63,134 nucleotides of DNA from an uncultured Muribaculaceae bacterium (GTDB taxonomy: Bacteria; Bacteroidota; Bacteroidia; Bacteroidales; Muribaculaceae). Where the stretch lies: positions 38,442-101,575 of the forward strand of contig CAJTMM010000005.1 in NCBI GenBank assembly GCA_910577465.1. The letters run 5' to 3'. Shown piece after piece: positions 49,991 through 60,700 of this stretch; the first letter of the stretch is position 1, and every line of letters starts with the position of its first letter. The notes beneath the pieces were generated by a model. That model saw only the letters and a list, made by a program, of their open reading frames with translations. It searched no databases and had not been told where the DNA came from. The position numbers and the translations under genes are program-made.

Positions 49991-52744
49991 ATGAGAATCA
50001 AACTGTTTTTGCTATTGTTGCTGGCAGCTGCATTCCCGATGTTCGCTCAACAGGCGGCTGTGACGGGGATTGTGGTCGACGCTTCGGGCAATCCTGTCCC
50101 CGGCGCCATTGTCATGCTCAACGATCAGGGCACCACGGTGACCACCGGCCCTGCAGGTGATTTTAGTATCAGCAATGCCAAGGCGGGAAACGATGTGATA
50201 ACCATCGCCGCTTACGGCTTCAATGACCTTACGGCTCCCGTGCAGCTCTTCGCCGGCTCAAATTCCGATCTCGGACAGCTCAAGTTGGTGAGCGCCGACG
50301 CTGCCAACAAGGACTTCATCGAGTCGCAGCAGGAAATGCTCTTTGACCAATCTGTGATAGAGGATGAGGAGGGCAATGCTCAGGCTGTGGGCGTGCTCAC
50401 CGGTTCGTCCGACAATATTTATTACAATGCCGCCAACTACAGCTTCAGCCTTATGCGCTTCCGTATGCGCGGTTACGATTCTTATCTCAACACTACCTAC
50501 ATCAACGGTATCCCATTCAATGACCTTGCGCGCGGACGTTTCAACTATTCCACTCTCGGTGGTATGAACCGCATGTTCCGTAACCGTACCAACACCATTG
50601 GTATGGGTGCTTCAAGCTATGGTTTCGGTAGTGTAGGCGGTAGCTCCAACATTAACACCATCACCGAAAGCTATGCCCCCGGATTCAACGGTTCGGTTGC
50701 TTACACCAATGCCAACTATATGTTGCGTGCCATGGTCATGTATTCTACCGGCATCAACAAGAAAGGCTGGGGTCTTACCGTTGGTGCGATTGGCCGTTAC
50801 GCCAACGAAGGTGTAGTGCCCGGAACTTTCTATAATTCCGGCGGTTACTTCCTTTCACTCGAAAAGCAGTTCAATCCTCAGCACTCGCTGACACTCACCA
50901 CGTTCGGTGCTCCTACACAGCGTGCTACCAACACGGCTACCTTCCTCGAAGCCTACGACCTCGCAGGGGATAACCTCTACAATCCCGCATGGGGTTGGCA
51001 GGATGGCAAGAAGCGCAGCTCCAAGATTGTGGAGACTTTCGACCCCACTTTCATCCTCAACTGGATCTGGAAGCCCAAAGCCGGAACATCTCTTAACACC
51101 GGTGCCGCTCTTCGTTGGGTCAACTACTCCACTTCGGCTTTCAACTGGCACAACGCCCGTGACCCCAAGCCCGACTACTACCGTAACCTTCCTTCGTTCT
51201 ATTCCGACGACCAGGAACTTTATGACATGTACACCGACTGGTGGCATCAGGAATCTTTCCGTCAGATTGACTGGGATGCCATATACAATGTCAACTATCT
51301 CAACAATGCGGAAAACGCAGCCAACCCCGACGGCACTCAGAAAGGTTCCACTTATATCCTTGAAAACCGTCACAGCAATCAGATGAACTTCATGTTCAAC
51401 TCTGTGCTCAATCATCGTCTCAACGACAAGATGTCGTTGCAGGCAGGTGTATCGGCTAACGTTACACGCGCACACTATTACAAGACCATCCGCGACCTTC
51501 TCGGTGGTGAGTTCTGGCTTGACATCGACGGTTTCGCTGAACGCGATTTCCCCGACAACCCCACTATCCTTCAGAACGACCTCAACAACCCCAACCGCCA
51601 GGTGAAGGATGGCGACATATTCGGTTACAATTACTACATCAATGCCGTGCAGGCAAAGGCTTGGATTCAGAACATGATTAACCTTCCCAAGTGGGACATC
51701 AACTACGGTCTGGAATTGAGCTACACCCAGTTCTTCCGCGACGGTAAGATGCGCAACGGTCGTGCTCCTGAAAATTCCTACGGCAAGGGTGAGAACCACC
51801 GCTTCGACAACGGTGCCATTAAGGCAGGTGCCACTTATAAAATCAATGGCCGTAACGCCATCTCTATCCACGGTGAGTACTCCACACGCGCACCCCTCTT
51901 TGAATACGCCTACATCTCACCGCGTATCAAGGACACTGCTATCGATGGGCTGGAAAGCACCCGCATCCTCTCGGCGGATATATCTTACAACTGGAACTAC
52001 CGTCGCTTCCGTGGTACAATCGGAGCGTTCTACACCGACATGTTCAACATGACCGAACGTACATCATACTACGACGACCAGTACTCTACTTTCATGAACT
52101 ATGTGCTCAAGGGTGTGCAGCAGAACTTCAAGGGCATCGAGCTCGGCATGGCGTTCAAAATCACTCCGAGCCTTACCGCCACTGCAGCCGGTACCATAGC
52201 AAGCTACCGCTATAAGAACAACCCCACCGGTGTGCGCAGCTACGAAAACGGCACTCAGCCCGATACCGCTACCACCGTATATCTTAAGAACTATCATATC
52301 GGTGGCACCCCCCAGACTGCCGTTAACATCGGTCTCGACTGGGCAGCTCCCAAGATGTGGTTCTTCAATATCAATGCTTCATGGATGGGCAACTCTTACG
52401 TGAACCTGTCGCCTATTCGCCACGAAGCACTCACCGACCTCTGGACTCAGTATCCCGACCAGGCAGATTTGGAACAGGCTGTAAAGGAAATTACCGGCGA
52501 AGAGAAGTTGAAAAACGCTTTCACTCTCAATGCGTCAATCGGTAAGCTCATTTACATAAACCGTAAGATGAGTCTCAACGTTAATCTTAATGTCGACAAC
52601 ATCCTCAACCGCAAGGACATCATGACCTACGGATATCAGCAGGGTCGTTTCGACTACACCGATTTCAACCGCTTGAAATACCCCAACAAATACTACTTTG
52701 CACAAGGCATAAAAGTATTTGTCAATGTAGGCTTGCGTTTCTAA
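49991..52744 (+). CDS. TonB-dependent receptor with carboxypeptidase-like N-terminal domain
   Basis: The 917-residue protein has a signal peptide (IKLFLLLLLAAAFPMFAQ). A carboxypeptidase-regulatory-like domain follows (about 22-100, VTGIVVDASGNPVPGAIV). Then come a plug region (about 115-240, with FRMRGYDSYLNTTYINGIPF and SSYGFGSVGGSSNINTIT) and a 22-strand-type barrel ending in aromatic-rich KVFVNVGLRF. It lacks the long DEVVVVGYG TonB box of SusC proteins, so it is a different outer-membrane transporter class. Two DUF5689 lipoproteins follow closely, and a secreted nuclease is divergent. The substrate is probably a nucleic acid or other phosphodiester (inference). Confidence 0.88.
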   Translation: MRIKLFLLLLLAAAFPMFAQQAAVTGIVVDASGNPVPGAIVMLNDQGTTVTTGPAGDFSISNAKAGNDVITIAAYGFNDLTAPVQLFAGSNSDLGQLKLVSADAANKDFIESQQEMLFDQSVIEDEEGNAQAVGVLTGSSDNIYYNAANYSFSLMRFRMRGYDSYLNTTYINGIPFNDLARGRFNYSTLGGMNRMFRNRTNTIGMGASSYGFGSVGGSSNINTITESYAPGFNGSVAYTNANYMLRAMVMYSTGINKKGWGLTVGAIGRYANEGVVPGTFYNSGGYFLSLEKQFNPQHSLTLTTFGAPTQRATNTATFLEAYDLAGDNLYNPAWGWQDGKKRSSKIVETFDPTFILNWIWKPKAGTSLNTGAALRWVNYSTSAFNWHNARDPKPDYYRNLPSFYSDDQELYDMYTDWWHQESFRQIDWDAIYNVNYLNNAENAANPDGTQKGSTYILENRHSNQMNFMFNSVLNHRLNDKMSLQAGVSANVTRAHYYKTIRDLLGGEFWLDIDGFAERDFPDNPTILQNDLNNPNRQVKDGDIFGYNYYINAVQAKAWIQNMINLPKWDINYGLELSYTQFFRDGKMRNGRAPENSYGKGENHRFDNGAIKAGATYKINGRNAISIHGEYSTRAPLFEYAYISPRIKDTAIDGLESTRILSADISYNWNYRRFRGTIGAFYTDMFNMTERTSYYDDQYSTFMNYVLKGVQQNFKGIELGMAFKITPSLTATAAGTIASYRYKNNPTGVRSYENGTQPDTATTVYLKNYHIGGTPQTAVNIGLDWAAPKMWFFNINASWMGNSYVNLSPIRHEALTDLWTQYPDQADLEQAVKEITGEEKLKNAFTLNASIGKLIYINRKMSLNVNLNVDNILNRKDIMTYGYQQGRFDYTDFNRLKYPNKYYFAQGIKVFVNVGLRF

Positions 52745-52786
52745 TCCACAATGATTTACAAACCATCAATAACTACAAGAACATAT

Positions 52787-54547
52787 ATGAAACTATATAA
52801 ATCACTGTTGGCGGCAGCTATGCTTGCGGTTTCGTCGGTGGCATTGACATCATGCGACGAGGACCTTGCTGTGCCCCCCATGTCGGTGCCCCAGGCTCCG
52901 GAAGGGATGAAAGCCACCATGACCATTGCCGAGTTCAAGAACAAGTATTGGTCGTCAGATAATAACTATTGCACTCAAGTGGGGCAGACCGACAAAGATG
53001 AGGACGTGATTCTCGCCGGTCGCATTATTGCTTCCGACGAAGGCGGCAATATATACCAGAACGTGATGTTGCAGGACGAGACCGGCGCCGTGACCATAGC
53101 CGTGCTCACATCCGCCAACGACGGGCTGAAGAACCTCTACACCAAATATAAGGTAGGTGAGGAGATGTTCATAAACGCCACCGGACTCTACGCCGGAAAA
53201 TATGCCGGACTGTTCCAGATTGGTACCGCCGGTGAATACAACGGCACTCCTCAGACTTCCAAAATGGCTGCGACCGAATTTCTCAGCCACACATATCTCA
53301 ACGGTCTGCCCGATCCCTCGGCTATCACCGAGATTACAATGACCATTCCCGAAATACTCGCTGCCACCGACGAAGCGGCTCAGAAGAAATACCAGAGCCA
53401 GCTGGTGCGCATCAACGACGTATCATGGATAGGCGGCGGCACTGAGACATGGGGTGTACCCGCGTCATCCTCCACTGCTGAAAACCGTTACCTCGTCGAT
53501 GCCAACGGCAACCGTCTTTTGGTTCGTAACAGCAACAAATCCGACTTTGTCGATGCCGTACTCCCCGCCGGCCATGGTAATGTGGTGGGTGTGATGAGCT
53601 ACTTCAACGGCACTTGGCAGTTCCTGTTCCGTTCCCCCTCCGACTGCACTGACTTCGGCGGCGAAAGCTACGCTCCGCAGATTGAAGGTAACGGTACAGC
53701 CGACGAACCCTATACCGTTGGTGCAGTGCTCGCTGGTGCATCAGGCTCCGGACAATGGGTTACCGGTTACATCGTAGGTTGGGTCGAAGGTCAGGTTTTG
53801 GCTGACGGAGCTCACTTCACCGTACCCGCTACCGTTGCATCCAACATCCTTCTTGCCGCTGACCCTGCGGAAACCAATGTGGGCAACTGCATCCCCGTGC
53901 AGCTCGTAGCCAAGACTGACATCCGCACCGCCCTCAACCTTCAGGACAACTCCGCCAACCTCGGTAAGCAAGTATCCATCAAGGGCGACCTCGCAAGCTA
54001 CTTCGGCACATCAGGCATCAAGGCTCCTACATTATATGTATGGGGCGACAAGGGCGACGATAGTGCCACTGTGACTCCGCCCGACACCCCCGATACCCCC
54101 ACCGGTACCGCCACATTCAAGAAAGTCACAACCTTGACATCCGGCAAGCAGTATGTGATGGTTGTCGACGGACAGGTTGGCACTGCCATCGGCGCGAGCG
54201 ACGCTTACGGACGCCTGGGCATGTCTGCCGTGACCATCGCCAACGACCAATTCTCAACCGACCTTGTCAACGCCATTACCATCACGGCAGTTACAGGAGG
54301 TTACACCCTCACAGACTCTTACGGACGCAAACTCTCCATGGACAGCTCACACTTCACCAACTTCCAGCTCAACGCCGAAGGTGAAGTTTGGACCATAACA
54401 CCCGACAACGGTGCGTTCAAGATTGCAAATGTCCTGAATTCGGATTGTTATATAGTACGGTCGGGCACATTCACCAATATCGCCCCCAGCAATATTGTGC
54501 AGTACCCCACCTACACACTGCCCGAACTCTACGAGAAAGTCAACTAA
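52787..54547 (+). CDS. DUF5689/DUF6359 surface lipoprotein
   Basis: The start at 52787 gives a clean lipoprotein signal (LLAAAMLAVSSVALTSC, lipid Cys23); an ATG 12 codons earlier does not. Acidic DED follows the cysteine, like Bacteroidota surface-export signals. The 586-residue protein has a DUF5689 region (about 30-285, with VILAGRIIASDEGGNIYQNV and QSQLVRINDVSW). A DUF6359-like module follows (about 295-420, EGNGTADEPYTVGAVL and GQWVTGYIVGWVEG), and a beta-rich C-terminal domain. These modules look like OB-type folds, which could bind nucleic acid. It follows the receptor gene by 42 bases. Confidence 0.85.
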   Translation: MKLYKSLLAAAMLAVSSVALTSCDEDLAVPPMSVPQAPEGMKATMTIAEFKNKYWSSDNNYCTQVGQTDKDEDVILAGRIIASDEGGNIYQNVMLQDETGAVTIAVLTSANDGLKNLYTKYKVGEEMFINATGLYAGKYAGLFQIGTAGEYNGTPQTSKMAATEFLSHTYLNGLPDPSAITEITMTIPEILAATDEAAQKKYQSQLVRINDVSWIGGGTETWGVPASSSTAENRYLVDANGNRLLVRNSNKSDFVDAVLPAGHGNVVGVMSYFNGTWQFLFRSPSDCTDFGGESYAPQIEGNGTADEPYTVGAVLAGASGSGQWVTGYIVGWVEGQVLADGAHFTVPATVASNILLAADPAETNVGNCIPVQLVAKTDIRTALNLQDNSANLGKQVSIKGDLASYFGTSGIKAPTLYVWGDKGDDSATVTPPDTPDTPTGTATFKKVTTLTSGKQYVMVVDGQVGTAIGASDAYGRLGMSAVTIANDQFSTDLVNAITITAVTGGYTLTDSYGRKLSMDSSHFTNFQLNAEGEVWTITPDNGAFKIANVLNSDCYIVRSGTFTNIAPSNIVQYPTYTLPELYEKVN

Positions 54548-54576
54548 CACTCACACCTTATTATATATAATAGAAT

Positions 54577-57360
54577 ATGAGAAATCTTAAATCATATATA
54601 GGCTTGATGCTCACTGCCGTGCTTGCCATGTCGGGATTCTCGGCATGTCAGGACGACATTGACGCTCCCGGCATGAAAGTGCCGGTGGCTACGTTGCAAG
54701 CCAACACCACCATTGCCGAGCTGAAGCAGAAATATTGGAACAGCGCCGACAACTACATCGACCAGATCAAGCTCAACGATGCCGGCGAGCACGTGGTCAT
54801 AGCCGGCCGTGTGATTAGCTCCGATGCCGCGGGCAATATATTCAAGAGCCTTGTCATTCAGGACGCCACTGGTGCCCTCTCCATGTCCATCAACGCCTAC
54901 AACCTCTACACCGACTACCGTGTCGGTCAAGAGATTGTACTCGACCTCACAGAAATGTACATAGGCAAGTACAGCACTCTGCAGCAGCTCGGATTCCCCG
55001 ACTACTCAGCCGCTTACGGATGGCAGGCTTCATTCATGCCTCTCGAGTTCTTCAAGGAACATGCGCAGGTCAACGGACTTCCCGAGCCCGCCAAGGTCGA
55101 TACGCTTGTAATCAACATTCCTACCGACAATAGCGAAGCGGCACTTATGAAATATCAGAGCCAGCTCGTGCGTCTCAACAACGTCTACTTCGTCGACGGC
55201 GGCGAGGCAAGCTTCTGTACCGCTCACAAAGTGAGCTACACCAACCGTACCGTCAAGGACGACAACGGCAACGAAATCGTTGTACGTACCAGCGGCTATG
55301 CCAACTTCTGGAGCACCAAGCTCCCTGCCGAGCACGGCGACATCGTAGGTATCCTCTCCACCTACAAATCCAGCGGCGAATACAAATGGCAGCTGCAGCT
55401 CCGCTCCACCGACGACCTCCTCAACTTCGGCAACCCCACTCTCCCCAAAGGCACCGAAGACAATCCCTACAGCATCCTTGAAGCCATACAGATGATTGCC
55501 GACGACAGCGCCGTAAGCGGTTGGTACACCGGCTACATCGTAGGTTCCCTGCGCGCTGGAGTATCATCAGTCGAGTCAGCCGACGATATAATCTGGGGCA
55601 CCGATGCCGAGGTCAACAACACCCTCATTATCGGACAGACACCCACATCCAACACCCTCGAGGACTGCATCGTAATCCGTCTCCCGCAAGGCTCCGCACT
55701 CCGTGAGTACGGCAACCTCCGCGACGTGCCCGAAAACTACGGCAAGCAGATATGGCTTCTCGGCACTCCCGCTAAGGACCTCAACATGGACGCCCTCACA
55801 GGCAACACCGGAACAGCATCTGAATTCCGTATTGAAGGCGTAACCGTACCCGGTGGCGACGACACATCCGGTGAACCCGTTCCCGAAGGCAACGGTACCG
55901 AGACCTCTCCTTACAATCCTACTCAGGTACTCGCCATGGGCAAGTCCGTCAACGAAACCGGCAAATGGGTCAGCGGCTACATCGTAGGTTTCGTACCCGA
56001 AGCCAAGATTCCCGAATCCGTATTCACCGTTCCGGCAACCAATGCCTCCAACGTGCTCCTCGCCACCTCACCCGACGAGAAGGACTACAACAAGTGTTTG
56101 CCCATCCAGCTCCTCTTCGGCACTGATGCGCGCACCGCTCTTAACCTCATGGACAACCCCTCCAACCTCGGCAAGCTCGCCTCCGTCCACGGCGACCTCA
56201 TCGCCTACTTCGGCGTGGCAGGAGTCAAGAACACCGACCAGTACAAGCTCGAAGGCGGCGGTAGCGGTGATACCCCCAATCCCCCCGCCGGTACCGTAGT
56301 GACCTCGTTCAACGAGACATTCGACGACGCCACCGCGTTCCCCACCGCAAGTGGTTGGACCATCGCGCAGACCTCCGGCAACGCCGCTTGGTTCATACGC
56401 AAAGCCGATGCCAACAACCCCACCAACTGCGCCGAAATCACTGCATACGGCAGCGGCAAGAACCCCGGTGCCGACAATCAGTTCGTATCATGGATGATAT
56501 CACCCGGACTTAACGTCGACGGCATGACATCCAAGACACTCACATTCAAGTCTAAGGTTGGCTACACCGGTCAGGGCACACTCGAAGTCTACGCACTCTC
56601 TTCTGCCGACCCCGCCACAGCCACCAAGACCAAACTCAATGCCACCGTGGCGCAGCCCTCCGGTTCCTGGAGCGAATACGTCGAATCTGGCAATGTATCC
56701 CTCGCCTCACTCTCAGGCACCGTCTACATCGGATTCTGCTACACCGCTGCAAAAGCCGACGGCTACACCACCTACCGAGTTGAGGATATCGTTGCAGGAG
56801 CCGAAGGCACTGGCGGTGGCGACGAGCCCACTCCGCCTACACCTCCTGTCACCGAAGGCAACACCATCAACTTCAATACCTTTAACGAGGGTGTCAAGAG
56901 CAGCGCCTATATCGAGGACATGACCTCCACCGGCGGATGGGTAGCCAAATGGTGCGGTCTCGCCATAGGCGGCGGTGACAACGCCAACAGCGCCACCTAC
57001 TCCTTCCTCCCCGACAAAGATACATTTGCCCTCGTCGTCGACGGCAGCATCGCACGTCAAGGCTCCCTTACCTCACCTACCCTCACCGGCGGTGTCAAGA
57101 CACTCTCGCTCAACTATGGATTCGCATTTAAAGAAACTAAGGCAGCCTTTACCGTCAACATCAAGCAAGGCGGCGAAGTCAAGGCAACTAAGACCGAGAC
57201 CATCGAATCCATCACCAAGAACCAAGTCTACACATTCTCAATGGACGCCAACGTAAGTGGCGAATTCGTTATCGAGATTCTCAACAACGCATACTCCGCT
57301 GCCACCAACGGAAACAAGGACCGTGTAGCCATCTGGAACCTCAAGTGGGAAAACATGTAA
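54577..57360 (+). CDS. Large DUF5689/DUF6359 surface lipoprotein with C-terminal binding domains
   Basis: The 927-residue lipoprotein (lipid Cys24 in MSGFSAC, followed by QDD) is a longer paralogue of the upstream gene. Order: DUF5689 (about 35-290, VVIAGRVISSDAAGNIFKSL), then a first DUF6359-like module (SGWYTGYIVGSL, about 310-420) and a second (GKWVSGYIVGFV, about 445-560). A choice-of-anchor-J-like beta domain follows (about 575-750, FNETFDDATAFPTASGWTI), and a last beta-sandwich domain to the end. It is 29 bases after its paralogue, with a strong terminator behind it. A ligand-binding role at the cell surface for the neighbouring receptor is the natural reading. Confidence 0.85.
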   Translation: MRNLKSYIGLMLTAVLAMSGFSACQDDIDAPGMKVPVATLQANTTIAELKQKYWNSADNYIDQIKLNDAGEHVVIAGRVISSDAAGNIFKSLVIQDATGALSMSINAYNLYTDYRVGQEIVLDLTEMYIGKYSTLQQLGFPDYSAAYGWQASFMPLEFFKEHAQVNGLPEPAKVDTLVINIPTDNSEAALMKYQSQLVRLNNVYFVDGGEASFCTAHKVSYTNRTVKDDNGNEIVVRTSGYANFWSTKLPAEHGDIVGILSTYKSSGEYKWQLQLRSTDDLLNFGNPTLPKGTEDNPYSILEAIQMIADDSAVSGWYTGYIVGSLRAGVSSVESADDIIWGTDAEVNNTLIIGQTPTSNTLEDCIVIRLPQGSALREYGNLRDVPENYGKQIWLLGTPAKDLNMDALTGNTGTASEFRIEGVTVPGGDDTSGEPVPEGNGTETSPYNPTQVLAMGKSVNETGKWVSGYIVGFVPEAKIPESVFTVPATNASNVLLATSPDEKDYNKCLPIQLLFGTDARTALNLMDNPSNLGKLASVHGDLIAYFGVAGVKNTDQYKLEGGGSGDTPNPPAGTVVTSFNETFDDATAFPTASGWTIAQTSGNAAWFIRKADANNPTNCAEITAYGSGKNPGADNQFVSWMISPGLNVDGMTSKTLTFKSKVGYTGQGTLEVYALSSADPATATKTKLNATVAQPSGSWSEYVESGNVSLASLSGTVYIGFCYTAAKADGYTTYRVEDIVAGAEGTGGGDEPTPPTPPVTEGNTINFNTFNEGVKSSAYIEDMTSTGGWVAKWCGLAIGGGDNANSATYSFLPDKDTFALVVDGSIARQGSLTSPTLTGGVKTLSLNYGFAFKETKAAFTVNIKQGGEVKATKTETIESITKNQVYTFSMDANVSGEFVIEILNNAYSAATNGNKDRVAIWNLKWENM

Positions 57361-57710
57361 CCCTCTCCCACCCATACACACATGCAGCAGGGATGAACCG
57401 TCACGGTTCATCCCTGCTACTTTTTCACCGCCACCCACCTCCCGCTTACTCTTTGTCCGACACCTCCTGTAGCTGAGCTCCGCACCTCACCATATTCATC
57501 GGCTTATCTGTGATTTAATGATATTTAACTATTTAAACCGTTAAATATGTTGTTATTACCGATTTTTATATATTATTTTGTGAAATTCAATTAATAATAC
57601 CATAAAAACCGAAACAACTAACTGAAACATACACTCCCTCTTACCTACTTATACCAACGAACGTTTAATCCAACCAACTAACCAATTATTTATTAAATTA
57701 TTCATTAACC
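57361..57710. other. 350-base gap before the SusC/SusD pair
   Basis: It contains the terminator at 57386-57425, then an AT-rich upstream region. A near-consensus -7 element, TTATTTTG, is at 57573-57580 (7 of 8), and a C/A-rich leader of about 130 bases leads to the ATG at 57711. No ORF, hybrid two-component or sigma/anti-sigma gene is present. Confidence 0.5.
57386..57425 (+). terminator. Strong terminator after the DUF5689 operon
   Basis: AGCAGGGATGAACCG (57386-57400) pairs perfectly with CGGTTCATCCCTGCT (57404-57418) around a 3-base loop and is followed by ACTTTTTC. It separates this operon from the SusC/SusD pair. Confidence 0.9.
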
Positions 57711-60700
57711 ATGAGGAAGACTTATTTTTCAGCTATGCTGATTGCCGCTCTTTCTTGCGCGTACACACCTGTTATGCAGGCAAATACCGCAGAAGGAAGT
57801 AGCCCGAGCAGTGTAGCAGCCGATCAAAAAGTAGGCACTTGTACCGGTACGGTTATCGATGAGATTGACGAACCCCTCACAGGAGCCTCAGTCGTAGTCG
57901 AAGGAGCCGGCAACGGCGCTTCTACCGATATTGACGGTAAATTCTCCATCTCCAATGTTAAAGTGGGCTCTAAAATCAGAGTATCATTTGTGGGCTACGA
58001 CCCCGTCACCGTTACTTGGACCGGAACCCCGCTGAGCATCCAGCTCAAACCCAATGCCACTGCCCTCGACGAAGTCGTTGTCGTTGGTTTCGGTACTCAG
58101 AAGAAAGTTAATCTTACCGGCGCCGTAAGCACTATCAGCGCCAAGGAAATCGCCGCACGTCCCGTCAACTCCGTCGCCGACGCTCTCCAGGGCATGGCAG
58201 CAGGTCTCGACGTGCTCGGCTCATCACTCGGCGGTCAGCTCAACGGCACCCGCACCATGAACATCCGTGGTACAGGTTCCATCGGTACCGGATCCGATGT
58301 TACCCCATTGGTACTTATCGATGGTATGGAAGGCGACCTCAACTCCATCAACCCGCAGGACGTTGAAAACATCTCTATCCTCAAGGACGCTGCCGCAAGC
58401 TCCATCTATGGTTCTCGCGCTGCCGGTGGTGTCATCCTCGTCACCACCAAAAACGGCAAGGAAGGCAAAGTCACCGTCAACTACTCCGACAGCTTCCGCT
58501 GGTCACATGTTGTAGGCATGGCAGAGATGATGAATTCCTATGAATGGGCCAACTATATGAACCAGGCTTCACTCGCAAGTGGTGTGGGTGCTTGGTTCTC
58601 GGACGATAAGCTGAATTCTATTAAGGAAGCCGTAAAAGACCCCTCGAAAAGCACCATGTTTGTCAATCCCAACAATAACCGTTGGGAAGTATGGGACTTG
58701 ACTTCTCTATTGCCTACCGGTAACACCGACTGGCTTAAGGAGCATTTCGGTAAGACTGCATTCTCGCAGGAACACAACATCAGCGCCACCGGTGGTAATG
58801 AGAAATACAACTTCTATTTCTCCGGCAACTACCTCGGACAGGAAGGTATCCTCCGTTACGGCGACGACAATCAGCAACGCTACATTATTAATGGCCGTAT
58901 CAACATCAACTTCACCAAATGGCTCTCATTCGGATACTCCGCACGTTGGTACCGCAACGACTATGATAGCCCCTCTGTGATGGGCGAAGACGCATCCAAC
59001 GTTTTGTTCCACAACTTCTCACGTTATTGGCCTATTGTGCCCACACATGACCCCAACGGATATCCCGTTGTTGAATCATACATCGACGCACTCGAAAATG
59101 GCGGACGTTACAAAAAGAACACCGATAAATTCGACCAGCAGTTCGTATTCCGCTTCCGTCCCCTCGAAGGCATGAACATCAACGCTGAATTCAACTACCG
59201 CACCGAAAGCACCAACACCAAGCGTTACGGTTATCAGTGCTACGGTTGGGATGCCGACGGTATCGCTTACGAACGCAACCCCGATGATTGGTGGGCAGGT
59301 GCGCCTACAGGCTCGCGCGTTTACGAAAAGAGCTACCGCTCCAACTATTTCAATCCCAATATCTACGGTGACTACAGCCGCACATTCGCCGATGTTCACA
59401 ACTTCAAGATTATGGCAGGTTTCCAAAGCGAATGGTACAGCTACAAGGAATTTTATGCACAGCGTACCGACATCGCCTCTAATCTGCCGTACCTCGATAC
59501 TACCACCGGTACCATGTCAATGGGTGGTGGCCCCGCCACTTGGTCTACTGCCGGTTGGTTCGGTCGTATCAACTACGACTACGACGGTCGTTACCTCGTC
59601 GAAGGCAACATCCGCTACGACGGTTCTTCTCGCTTCCGTCGCGGCAGCCGTTGGACCACTTCTCCATCCTTCTCTTTAGGCTGGAACATCGCACGTGAAA
59701 AATTCTGGGAAGACTTCATCCCATACTGCAACACATTGAAACTTCGCTTCTCTTGGGGTAAGCTCGGTAACCAGAACACCAACTCCTGGTATCCCACTTA
59801 TGCTGTGATGACATACTACGGCAGCGGAAATAGCTGGCTGGTCAACGGCAAGAAACCCGCCTACGGTCAAATTCCCGGACTCATTTCTCCGACACTTACT
59901 TGGGAGAAGAACCGCACTTGGGATATCGGTCTCGACTTCGGCTTGTTCAACAACCGACTCACCGGTACATTCGACTACTACAACCGTCGCACTCAGGACA
60001 TGGTTGGTCCCGGCGAAGTTCTACCCGACATCCTCGGTACAGACGTCCCCAATGTCAACAATCTTAACATGACATCGAAAGGTTGGGAGCTCTCCATCTC
60101 TTGGCGCGACCGCATCGGTGAGGTCAACTACGGCATTACCGCCAACCTCTACGACCACACCATCACCATCGACGACTATCCCAACCCCTTCAAGGACTTC
60201 TCCGTTTCCGATTATTATAGCGGTGCCAAACTCGGCGATATCTGGGGTTACACCACCATCGGTATAGCCAAGACTCAGGAAGAGATGAACGCTCACCTCG
60301 ACCGTCTTGATGCCGCATACACAGCCAAACACGGACATGCACCCGCTGAACCGCGCAGAGGTCAGGCACGCATCAAATCCGACTATGCATGGGGCGCAGG
60401 CGATATTATGTACGCCGACCTCAATGGCGACGGTATCATTTCCAATGGCGAAAACACCGCCGGCGACCGTGGCGATATGACCGTTATCGGTAACAATACT
60501 CCTCGTTACAACTTCGGTTTGAACCTCGAGGCAAGCTGGCGTGGTTTCGACGTGAAAGTATTCTTCCAGGGTACTATGAAACGCGACTATTGGGCTTCCG
60601 GTCCTATGATGTTCGGAGCTTCCGGTATCGGAAAATGGCAGGCAGTAGGTTACAAACCTCATTTGGATTATTTCCGTGCTGCTGACACTACCGACCCGCT

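Noticed and set aside
50855..51871. A 338-codon open frame on the minus strand inside the TonB-dependent receptor gene
   Set aside because: It is antisense to a clear outer-membrane receptor, has a Val-rich low-complexity translation typical of shadow frames of C-ending codons, and has no promoter or family motif.
60021..60662. A 213-codon minus-strand frame inside the SusC gene
   Set aside because: Shadow of the SusC codon pattern with no signal, domain or promoter.
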